Source: Coptis chinensis (Eukaryota > Streptophyta > Magnoliopsida > Ranunculales > Ranunculaceae). Taken from it: 64,000 nt of DNA. Positions within the stretch are counted from its first letter, which is position 1. Each line of letters starts with the position of its first letter. The stretch is from contig CM027378.1 in NCBI GenBank assembly GCA_015680905.1, positions 1,488,001 through 1,552,000 of the forward strand, in the 5' to 3' direction. A model generated the notes under the pieces. The model had not been told where the DNA came from. It made no database searches and was given only the letters and a program-made list of their open reading frames with translations. Of the stretch, positions 1 to 10,125 are shown in pieces. Made by a program: the position numbers and the translations under genes.

Positions 1-9
1 TACTTATAT

Positions 10-1530
10 ATGCAGAGTCGCCACATATCTTCTTTACTAATGCATGGAGCGGTAATTTTTTGGTATTTATTACTCCGGTTTCAGTTTGCTTATTTGACTT
101 CACAACCAATAACAAGTGTAAGTGGTGAACAGGAGCGTCCGATTGTGCGGATTCATGAGCACAACCGAAAATTGAAAGAATGGAAGTTGAGTCGTAGCCA
201 GAAGAAGCTTATCTCTGCAATGGGTTTCAAACACATCAGGAAAATTGGACATTTCCAAGCTGATAGAGACCTGATTTCTGCTTCAATTGACCGTTGGAGG
301 CCAGAAACAAATACTTTCCACTTCCCGTCATTTGAAATGACAATTACACTTCAGGATGTGGCCCACATATTGGGCTTGAATGCCTTTGGGGAAGCAATCA
401 TTGACACCTCAGAATTGACTGCCAAACAAGCTTGTTTAAAATATTTGGGAGTATCTCCTCCAGAAGATAAAATCAGAGGGAAATCCGTTCGTGTCTCCTG
501 GTTGAGAGATACATTTAAGGGCACTAGAATTGTTGTTGACGAGGAAAAACGCACAATTGCATATGTGTTGTACCTCATTGGGAGCACAATATTTTCAGAA
601 GGTGGCGGCAATTGCGTGCACACCAAGTACCTAAAATTCCTAGCTAATACAGAGGTGTGTGCTACCTATGCTTGGGCTGCTGCTATTCTTGCATATCTAT
701 TTAAAGCACTCAGTCGAGTGTCACTTTGCCATAAATCCACAACAAAGAAAAGGAATAAACTAGAAAAGGAATCTAATTTTGTGCAGAATATTTGTGGTTC
801 GTCTACGTTGTTGTTGGTACGTATAGCCCGTTTATACTTGATGATTTTTGATTCAGATATCTTACTGTTTTTTATTAACTTTTGAAAACTTGCTTGTAGG
901 CATGGTTCTATGAAAGGTTCCGCGATACACCCACCAAAACGGAACTAAAAATTGTGTTCCCTACTGGAAATGGAAAAATCCAAATTCCAGCCTTGTACAA
1001 AACAAGTGTATAAGGTCCTAAGCAAAGAGTTGGATTCACTTGGTGAAGATCAGGTTAGTATAAAATTAGTACCCACAACTCATCAAACCTGTACCAAACT
1101 ATTGTCTACTTTCTTACTAGTATTGATTCTATTCTATTAGGTTATCTAGCGGCCGTGGGATAAATGGGTACATGCTCCTCATTTTTGCCTCTCGCCATTC
1201 TCGCGGTCGCCTTTCTCTACATGGATGATCCATTTCAATTCCGTGAGAGGTATATGCCCTAATCGATGTATCGTCAATTTGGGCTTGACCAACACATACC
1301 GCGACCACTTTCGGGTGGGATCCTAAAGCAAATAGTTCTTTTTGGAAAGATGTATTATGGAGTGGAATGTTTGGTGGAAGGGTGGTTGTGAAGTAGAAGT
1401 CAACTTTCCTTCGCTTCAAATGAAGCTTATCTAGATTGGTATCGGGAGCATTGTATGAGTCGCACTCAACCATTTTCCTTAAGGAGTTGTTCCTCATGAA
1501 TCGCGGTGCACTAAAGAGGTAAATTTGCAA
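10..1530 (+). pseudogene. Plant mobile domain (PMD; MAIN/MAIL-like) gene, decayed
   Basis: The first exon opens at the ATG at 10 and reads to about 816. It contains the PMD signature: a W-R-P-E-T-N segment followed by FHFPSFEMTITLQDVAHILG, then VHTKYLKFL and TYAWAAAILAYLF. A GTACGT donor lies at 817 and a TTGTAG acceptor at 897-899. Exon 2 (900-1053) gives AWFYERF, the usual PMD W-x-x-E-R-F block. Exon 3 (from about 1141) gives RPWDKW, then MYRQFGLDQHIP and YLDWYREH, both typical of the C-terminal half. Damage: exon 2 hits TAA at 1011 unless shifted one frame, TAG at 1147 sits where a Trp is expected before RPW, and exon 3 changes frame near 1260. In Arabidopsis, PMD proteins (MAIN, MAIL1) act in the nucleus in meristem maintenance and transposon silencing; PMDs are also carried by transposons. 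Whether this copy was cellular or transposon-borne cannot be decided here. The long minus-strand ORF over exon 3 is a shadow. Confidence 0.75.
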
Positions 1531-2054
1531 TGAATTGCTTATTTTGTTTTACCACCACTATTTTTTTTAATCTGTTGACTGTAATTATCCCCTCCATTTA
1601 GTTTAGACTTCAAAGTAATTATTGTAAGCGTAACCTACTGATGCCTTTTTGTTGGAAAGCTAAAAAGGTGGCTATTATTTATTCTTTTTGCTGAATTTTT
1701 GACGGCACATAGGTTCTCATCACTCAATATGTTATTTTTGATGAAGTAATGTAATAAAACATGTCGTTATCTATGTTTTCATAGAATTGCTTGTATTTAA
1801 TTCAGTGGAAGGAATTTATTCTAATCGAACGCATAATTGTATTTTATGTGGTGTAGGTGGATAAGAAGTACACAAGATATTACTTTAGCCACCACCAATT
1901 TGCCTTCCCAATTCCCATAGCAGTATCCTCCATGCGTAGATTAAGTATTTATTGACAACTGACTTGAAAACATAGATGAGGTTTTTTTAGTTTATATATC
2001 TTCAACATTGATTTTGTTATCTGCTTATTGTTAGCGTTGGATTTGTTGTAGAAG
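1531..2054. other. AT-rich spacer, probably intronic
   Basis: This stretch between PMD exon 3 and the next open segment is T-rich and has stops in all frames. A plausible acceptor (GTTGTAGAAG) lies just before 2055. No repeat or RNA gene was recognised. Confidence 0.4.
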
Positions 2055-2402
2055 GTGCGCCGTTATGACTATCAAGAGTTGGTTGAACCATTAATGAAAA
2101 CAATTCCTAATGAAGAAATCCCACAAGAGTTACAACTGTTGCGTGCAGAGATATTGAAAAATGGTCGACTAGTTGAAATGGTCGGTGGCAATGGTTTGAG
2201 TAATAATCACAATGAATTTGAACAAGAAGATCCATTTCGGGCATTAACATATTCAAGTGCAAATAGTGGCAGTGACTTGGAAGAATCTAGCCAAAAAGAC
2301 AATATTGCGGAAGCTCAACCGAATATTTTTGAAGATATTTCACCATCTACAGGGACTCGGGGAAGGCAAACCATGCCTTCAAGTAATGGGGTCCAACTAT
2401 AA
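2055..2402 (+). CDS. Exon-like ORF of unknown function downstream of PMD
   Basis: This is an open frame of 115 codons, preceded by a T-rich tract and an acceptor-like GTAGAAG, and ending at a TAA. The product is acidic and hydrophilic (YQELVEPLMKTIPNEEIPQE, then Asn/Ser/Glu-rich sequence). I do not recognise a domain. Its distance from the PMD exons and its strand fit a C-terminal exon of the same gene, because PMD proteins often end in a low-complexity tail, but this is inferred only from position. It could equally be a chance ORF. Confidence 0.35.
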   Translation: MRRYDYQELVEPLMKTIPNEEIPQELQLLRAEILKNGRLVEMVGGNGLSNNHNEFEQEDPFRALTYSSANSGSDLEESSQKDNIAEAQPNIFEDISPSTGTRGRQTMPSSNGVQL

Positions 2403-5400
2403 ATTTGATTCATTATTGGTGGTGTCTGATAGTTTGTTCAGCAGTATAAGTTTTTTAGATTGACATGATTTATATTGTCATTGTAGTTAAATCTTGGTCG
2501 GTACGTATACTTGAAGAGAAAAATGGATTGAGTGGTATTGTTAAAACTCATCATTCTAACATGCCTTTTTCCTTATTGTTATGCAGGAAGTTGGTCTAGT
2601 CCGAGAGCTATGCATTTTTCTCCTTTAGCTGATAATATTGTCGTTACTGTAACAGAACCTAGTCCTTGCCTTGAATATGGTAGGTGCATGCCGACAACCA
2701 ATAAATGTTGGAGTTGCTCACCTTTTTTTTACCGTATATGAATTAAATTTTATTGGTGTAGATAATATTAGTGGAGGCTGTGCAAGTGGCATAGAAGAAG
2801 TCGAGGAGGAGGTGATCGAAGGTAAATTAGTCAAGGATGACTATGTTTTGACGTAAATGGGTTACTTGTAACGACGCTTTCCATTGGTTTTGCAGGTACT
2901 TGTGGTAGCCGGATGCAAACATGTTGAAGTCGGTGTTTGAAGGAGCGGAGATGTCAGACATCTTTGCAGGTAAACGGGTTTTTATTGCAACTATTTGGGT
3001 ACATCTATGTTAATGCAATTATAAAGAAAAAATTATACACAATGGTATTGCTATGCTATATATCTATTAAATTAGGAAAATACTCGTAATTGTACTAAAT
3101 ACTTGTAAATTAATAATATTTGTGCTAAATACTTGTAATTGGTATATAATGGTAATTGCTGGTGGGTAGTTTATTTTAGAATCGAAATGGAACATGATTC
3201 TTTGGAGGGAGCAAACCACCAAAGGTAGTGCACAACCATATCTAATAACCTTATGTTGTCCTTGAGACTGTATGTGATGGTAACCGATGTACTAGTACCG
3301 CTTTTGTGATATGCAACCCGGACCTACATAGTACTATTAGGTCTTACAATCAACTCAACAATGTCTAAATTTAACATCCACGCAATGTTAGCATTTAATA
3401 TATGTTGTGTAGGTCTTGATTGGTTATGCAGTAGTCGCCCGCCCGGATGTAAACATGTTGAACTTGGTGCACGAAGATAGTGCTAAGAGGGACATGCATG
3501 AAGGTAGCAAGTTTCATTTCGCTTATTTGGTTTATATCTCAATAATATTACACCCTCACATTCGTGCTTTCTTTTCGGGTAGCATGTTGACATTAACAAG
3601 TGTTCAGAGATACATGAATGGGTTTGTTTGTAAAATTTGAAGTACTTTAATTTGTATATTTGACATAAGTCCTTAATCTTTATGTAGTTTGGTCATCAAA
3701 AATCATCCACTGAAACAATGTACTTTGGTGAAAACATGAGGATTAGGAGACAACTCTATGACGGCACAATATTCTTAAAAAAGGTTGAAAAATAGAGAGG
3801 GAACAGAGAGAATATTTTTTCTTGCGTATTAAATGTGAACTTCACATGTATATACCAACTTATGTTTTCTTGTATTCTTACGGGGTATGACCATGCTATG
3901 CGAAAGAGCCAACGAGGGGTAGCTCGCTAGCATTTCTCTATTATTATATTATATTAACTAATTTTCCATAGTAATTTTATTGTGCATAATTTCGAATATT
4001 TGACTTATAAATTTGTTCCGTATGTGCATTAAATAACGAATTTATGTGTAGACAACAATAATGGAGGTGGTGCAAGGGTGAATGTGATCGAGGATAAAGA
4101 TAAAGGGGTTACCTTTGTTGTCATTGCATTATTGCACTTGTGCTCAATACTCGATATTTGTCGTTAAGTAATGCCGAACCATAATGGAACATCATATATT
4201 CCTAGGGCGGACTCTATCACCAAAAAGTAGTTAAGAAATGTTGTATCAAATAACTTTTGCCGCCCTTCATACGAGGTGATGGTTAAAGATATATTATTAG
4301 CACCATTTTCTTCGTGATGTGCAACCATTCCCGTTAGACATTGTGCTAAATTAATAATTAATAATATAGACAAGATTGTTCAAATTTTTATTAAAGGCGC
4401 ATTGAATCACATATACGTTGTGAAATCATAGTCATAGCATTTAATATATATGATTTGTGTGCTTATAGATGTTCCCATGAAGAAATGGTTTATAGATGTT
4501 CCTGTCTTTGAGACAACGGTCGGGCTTTGTAATCAAAGTCAAAATTCACCTTGTTGTACTCCACAAACTCCAGCTCCTTTTGTGGCTCAGGTTCACAGCA
4601 GACTAGATTGTGTTATAGGTAAGTCGACTATATATTGTTCATGTTTATCTTATCATTCAACTTTTCCTGTGTCGTATTGTCATGTAAAGTAATTTTTCAC
4701 TGTGTGTTTTTATTTTGTTCATTCATATTTAGATGGCCCAATGAACAAGAAACCAAAGAAAGACCTGCAGAGATAAACAATTACTGCGGTTAAAGTAACT
4801 CTCCCCAACAAGATTTGCCTTCACGACGAGCCGGTCATGTTTTCCGATGGCGCGTTACTCCGGTAATTTTTGGTCTAAAACCCTATATAAATCATCCTAA
4901 ATGACTTGTTATCTTTAGTACTAACTACTTAGGGCTATTATATGTTACATCAAACTTCCCGCATCCATATTGGTAGATTTCTTGACGTGTATTCCAAATC
5001 CATGCAGAATTGATTATGCCCGACAACAACATCACCGCTGAAAGTACCGGCCGCTTTTGTCGCATTTCTACAATCGGAAACAAGTTAGAAAAGCAGGGGT
5101 AAATGGAGCTTATGAGGGAACACAATCAGGTAAACTATATTGGAACACAATTAGGTTATGAGGGTTTTTAACCCTTTTTTGTCAATTTATGATTTTTCTG
5201 TTTCTCCTGTGTAAGAATTGACACTACCAAAGTTGAAGTGCTTGTAGAATTGTATGCATTCATCTGTTACTCTAGCATAACAGACTTTGAAAACTCTTTA
5301 ATCTACCATACCAAGCTGCCTTATGGTTTGCTGGTAGTTTGGTTTGATTGGTTTCGTACGTTTTCTGTTTTAATATTTTTTTCAGTAGATCGATCAAAGG

Positions 5401-6490
5401 CCTAACATACATAGCTTCTATAGTCGTAAAGTTGATATGCAATTGTTCATAGATTTATCATGGGCATCGGTATGTACCGGGATCTGAAAGCTTAAGAACA
5501 CTTATGCAGCAAGAACTACTATCTCCAATGCAAGAGCCATCTAATGTGGACAAACAAGTACGACCGTCACCGCTATAAACAAGATACTATACAAGTGCAG
5601 CGACCACCTAAGAGGCGCATTGCAAAAAAAGACCCATGCCGTGGAAGATGCACAAAAGAGCAGCCCAAATATCGAGTAACCAGGGGGAACAAGAATATGC
5701 AAGGCACATTTGAAGTAGGAATCATGGGTCCGCTTAAACCCTCTCAAGACCATAGATTTTCCATTAATTAATGGCTAATTAAAGAGGCACTAATTAAAGA
5801 GCATGTCTTCAGTGTGCGAGATGTGAGTGGCCCAGATGACATACACCCTGCACACCATAGATTTACCTATAAATTTTACTCACTAGTGTAGTAGTAAACT
5901 AGTAATGTATGGGTGCAATACTTTAAGTAGGTGTAATTATTTAAGTTAGCAATTGCATTTAATTAGGGGTAAATCTGGCTTACGTTATTGCTATTTATAT
6001 CCCGAATCAATTCCATATCATAGTTTACAAAATAATATATGGGATCAAAGGTGCCCGAATTAAGAAAAGCCCTACCAAGTTGAGATTTTAAAGTCAGTAC
6101 TTTCCCATAATCGGATTTTGTGCTATTGCTTGATCCCAAACCTCGCTGCTAGTTATGATCTTCTATTCATCATAACTCCATTCAAACCCTTGTTGTATAG
6201 TTACACTAGCAATATTAGCGTGTTATCCATCGTAATTAAAGTCTTCATTTTCTAAGTCACATGACTAATAGTCAAGTCCATCCTTTTCACGCTTTTTGGT
6301 ATTAGAAGAAATCTATTCTCATTCTTATCACCTAGAAATAGCTTGCTATGGAATGTATCGATAAGAACACCGTCCATCTCATTTGTCCATTGCATTGCCA
6401 TATCTAATTAATAAGCATACAAGTCGGGTTAAGTGAATCAATATATTCAATGAAAAATAAATTGGCTTTTGAAATCAAATAGTATATAAT
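2403..6490. other. AT-rich region with scattered, partly duplicated exon-like pieces
   Basis: No ORF over about 80 codons was recognised. Two similar segments share GGATG(C/T)AAACATGTTGAA at 2911-2928 and 3445-3462, each followed by TTGGTG/TCGGTG. A second pair (about 2761-2850 and 4050-4120) shares GGAGG(C/T)(T/G)GTGCAAG followed by a GTGATCGA(A/G)G segment. These look like diverged copies of short exons or of an old repeat. The basic ORF at 5544-5771 (PPKRRIAKKDPCRGRC) has no recognised family. Confidence 0.3.
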
Positions 6491-6668
6491 CAATGTTCAT
6501 AGTCCAATTGTGGTATGAACAAAGAATATTCATAGCTCATGACTATGAACATTGATTGTTCTTAGTATGCATAATATGGACTATGAACACTCATTGTTCA
6601 TAGCATTGCACTCATTGTTCATAGCTATGAACAATGAGTGTTCATAGTTACCTAACCGTGAACAATCA
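6491..6668. repeat. Cluster of ~22-bp imperfect palindromes (TATGAACA..TGTTCATA), left of the FAR1 relic
   Basis: The motif ACTATGAACAnTnATTGTTCATAG and its half sites recur about six times in 180 bp. Within the cluster, 6609-6640 is a perfect 32-bp palindrome with half site CACTCATTGTTCATAG centred at 6624/6625. A second cluster of the same motif lies at 9950-10125, on the other side of the transposase relic. Confidence 0.8.
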
Positions 6669-7599
6669 CTTATCAGAAGTTAACTACCGGTATGTTTCGT
6701 TCAAACTCCCTTTCTCCCCACGCATTACAATCAAGAATTCGCTTTTAAATCTTATTACCGTCATTAGAACTAATCAGGCAAGTCCTCATCCTACGAGGTG
6801 GAACCGCCAGTATATTCACAATAATTTTAGCCTAATTTTAGATCTTCCTAACTCCTAGAATTAAATCAAGAATCAAAAATTCCGTGTTAATTTTCTTCCA
6901 TTAACCAATGCAGATTTTTTCACCAGCCCTCTAACACTTGATATTTTGCAAAATTTCCTTCCCACGAAATCACCGAAATTTCACTCCTCTCTCTCCGGTC
7001 TCCACCACGCCACCAAACTTCTAACACAAAATTGTCTCACTCCAACTGTACAAACCCCAAAATCCTTCCCACCAACCACCACCGCCAGTCCTAGCCTCCG
7101 CCGGGCAAACACCACTACCTAAAAACGTCTTTTTCGTAAGCTCATATGCTTCATCCGAAACTAGAAGTCTAAAAAGCGAGAGTTTGTGTAGAGCTTTATT
7201 ATTTAATTAAGTAATATATCATTATGGAAATAATTTTATTTTGGAGCATTTGTACAGCTTTATAGAGCTTTAGTAGAGGTAGGGTGGTTGATTGGTACCT
7301 CGAGAGAGTTATAAAACTTTTTATTTTAGGTTTCATATGGCTCGCATAAATCGGCGGGAAATGGTCCGAACTTGTTAGGGTTAATGGTAGAGACAAGGAG
7401 ATAGATTTTTACTCTAAAGAGACTCTCTCAGATTTCATTCACTCTCAATAATCCCTTATAACCTGTGAGGTATCAAAGAAAAACTCTTCAACTTCATTAT
7501 CTTTGTCTCCTTTCGCTCGCTATACTCAACGCTGACATGCTTAGCCATTTCATCCGTCTTTTTCTATAAAATATGAATAAGCCTCAACATTACTCCCCG
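6669..7599. other. Intergenic, no recognised gene
   Basis: The first part is CT-rich (about 6890-7110); the rest is AT-rich. Short ORFs at 6634-6858 and 7199-7396 have no recognisable domain. Nothing else was seen. Confidence 0.4.
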
Positions 7600-9240
7600 C
7601 GATCGTAAGCCACTTGAGAAGTAACCTTGATACAATGAGCCACTCTCAAAAGTTCATGGTTTTCATGGTCGCCACTAATCCAAAGATGAAACTCCGCTTT
7701 ATAATGTTTGCCTTTTGCATCCACCGCTTCAAAAGAAAATGCCTTGGAATCTCTTCGATTTAGAACGCTGAAAAATCTTTAACATGTGACCACAAAGTAA
7801 CCCCATAAATTGAAAATACTTACATTCACAGTCTCCCTACAGGTTCCTCTATTGAAACTCACTTTCCAAACGGACTTCTTCTGCACGGTCTCCTCGAATT
7901 TCACCATGTAGCTTCGGTTCCATTGTTGACAATCTCATCCCCATCAATTTTGTACTCCATCTTTGCCTTCTCTAATTGCTCCTTAAATATATTGAATACA
8001 TTAATCGTTATAGACCTTCACAAAGATGCATAAGGAGGAAAGCATCTTTAGCCACAATTAAATGAACTATGCTCAAAAAAACGTAATCGAAGATCTCTTT
8101 CATTCCTAGCAATCAAAGCCAAAGATCTCTCATTACCATGTACAAACGCCATCAAAGATAGTGCTCGAATTCTGAATTGGTTGTAACGAGAATTCATCGA
8201 TTCACTCCCCAACATTATGCATACCAAAGAAAAATGTGTCACCGAGATAACAAGGAACCCATTTCTCCCGCGATATTATACATTTCTAACCAAGGATTTG
8301 TAGACAACTCATTTTTCTCTATTATTGTATACCATCTTCTTTCAAAACCAAAGAATCTTATACGAGGAGAGACCCTAGCAAAAGGCCGTAAGCAATGGTG
8401 GGAGAATAGACCTAATTTTGTTTATAGGTTAGAGAATCAACACTCTACTTATTTCAGATTTATTTCTTAAAAATTTAGGAAATGTATGTTGGAGTGGTCT
8501 ACCCAGGGACCTCACAAAATGTACACTGGTTTTTCTTTGCTATCTAATACAAGAGCTTACCCTTTAGCAAAAAAAAATATACGAGGAGAGAAATAATGTT
8601 ATTCAGGTCAGTTACCAGTGTCTCAATTTTAGTAAAGGATAGCTTCTCTTGAAATTTCTGCATAATATGCCAAAGACAGTAATGATGGCGAGTATCAGGG
8701 AACACTTTTGCAATGCAGGCTGCAGTCATCGCTCTATCCTGGTAAGTGATGATTGCAATTGGCGTACGACCACCCATGGCTGCAAGCCAGGCCTTAAACA
8801 ACCATATGAATGTATCTTCCGCTCCCATCAAGTAACAAATACAAGAACCAAATAATCAATCGATCGCGATGCCGATTGACTCCGAAAAAGGGGCAAAAGG
8901 CATAGAGTATGCATTCAATGCGTTATGTGGTATCAAAAGAGACAACATCCCCTAAATACCCATACTGCACTCGAGACCTCCCATCAACCCAGAAAAAGTT
9001 TACTGCAGTCCCATTTTGATCTAGATCAATAGCGTAGTAAAATTGAGGATTCTCGGCACTCTTCTGCATAAAATATTTAAGCACGGCAGTTGCATAACCT
9101 TCTTTAGGCATCTTTCTAGTCAAACCATAATGATGGTTCCAGCAATCCTTATTTGTAATGCTAACCCAACTTCTTCCCCACTAAAAACAGCTGCAACTTT
9201 ACCGACAAGTAAACCGTGTTCACCAAAAATCCTAGCTCAT
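7600..9240 (-). pseudogene. FAR1-related / MULE-type transposase relic
   Basis: Read on the minus strand, this matches the FAR1/FHY3 family, which derives from Mutator-like transposases. The order is as follows. At 9123-8923, PQFYYAIDLDQNG and FFWVDGRSRVQYGYLGDVVSFDTT (the start of the MULE transposase domain). At about 8900-8840, in a shifted frame, a FAPFxGVNxH-like piece. At 8831-8544, TFIWLFKAWLAAMGGRTPIAII, then DRAMTAACIAKVFPDTRHHYC and LWHIMQKF. At about 8005-7700, VFNIFKEQLEKA, then VKFEETVQKKSVWKVSFN and GLLCGHMLKIFQR, the degenerate SWIM zinc finger. Stops and frameshifts separate these blocks, and the N-terminal FAR1 DNA-binding domain was not found. FAR1-family proteins are either light-signalling transcription factors or transposases; the decay and the flanking palindrome clusters favour a transposon remnant. 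Confidence 0.8.
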
Positions 9241-9775
9241 ATGTAGTAAAGTATGTCATTAAAAACGCTTCACTAAAAATTAGTATAAACAAATAATTGT
9301 CTATATCATTATGTTGACATACATGATAGTATGTCATCCGAATAGTCATAGCCAAGAAAGTATGTCATAAGTAACACCTTACGAAGGTACTATATAAAAA
9401 TAACGATGTATGTGATTATAAATAACATACATAGTATAGTATGTCATGGAAAATATCATAGCATACCGTCATACATAACAAAGTACATACCCAACGCGTA
9501 ATGCATGTATTATGTAAAAATAATTGTAAATGTAGCTTTTTAATTAACATACATAGTATAGTATGTTATGCAAAATTTCATAGAGTACAGAGTAAATGGT
9601 CTACTACCCGTACATAAGAATTAAGGATAGTTTTATAAACGAAAAGTATATCATACTTTATGCCAAATATATGCAACTAGAAATGGCATTGTGGAAGCAT
9701 GCGACATATGCAGTGAGATGTCAACGATTGAGTTTTATTTTATAAAGTATGTCACTTAAAGTAAGTGACATACCG
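9241..9775. repeat. AT-rich tract with repeated AGTATGTCA / TGACATAC motifs
   Basis: AGTATGTCA or its complement recurs about eight times between 9250 and 9775, partly as ACATAGTATAGTATGTCAT units. At 9747-9757 and 9763-9773, GTATGTCACTT and AAGTGACATAC form perfect 11-bp inverted arms with a 5-bp loop. The tract lies between the FAR1/MULE relic and the right palindrome cluster, so it may be subterminal sequence of the same element. Confidence 0.6.
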
Positions 9776-9949
9776 ACCGGCCGCTTTGTAAGAAGTGACA
9801 TAACATATAAGTATGACAGTTATAGTGTCATATCTACTCGCAGAGCTTATATACCTACATTATTTGGACGACAATCAATATGCTATGCACAACACTATAT
9901 AACAAAGAAAGTTTATATACGAATAAATGTATAAGCCGTCCCAACAAGA

Positions 9950-10125
9950 GTATGAACATTCGCTGTTCATAGTCCGACAAGAGTATGAACATTCATTGTT
10001 CATAGTCCAACAAGAAATATGAACATTCATTGTTCATAATTCAATGGTATGAACACCTAATGTTCATGGGTCAATTTGAGATACCCCTGTTTGAGCCACT
10101 AGAGTATGAACATTTAAAGTCCACT
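9950..10125. repeat. Second cluster of TATGAACA..TGTTCATA palindromes
   Basis: Four tandem imperfect palindromes begin at about 9951, 9983, 10018 and 10048, with a half site near 10104. They have a spacing of roughly 32-35 bp and share the spacer AGTCC(A/G)ACAAGA. The motif is the same as at 6491-6668. Confidence 0.8.

Noticed and set aside
1129..1530. 133-codon minus-strand ORF
   Set aside because: The plus strand here carries recognisable PMD C-terminal blocks (MYRQFGLDQHIP, YLDWYREH), so the antisense ORF is a shadow.
6491..10125. CRISPR-like array from regularly spaced palindromes
   Set aside because: The genome is a plant, spacers are not unique, and units are imperfect palindromes in a transposon setting.
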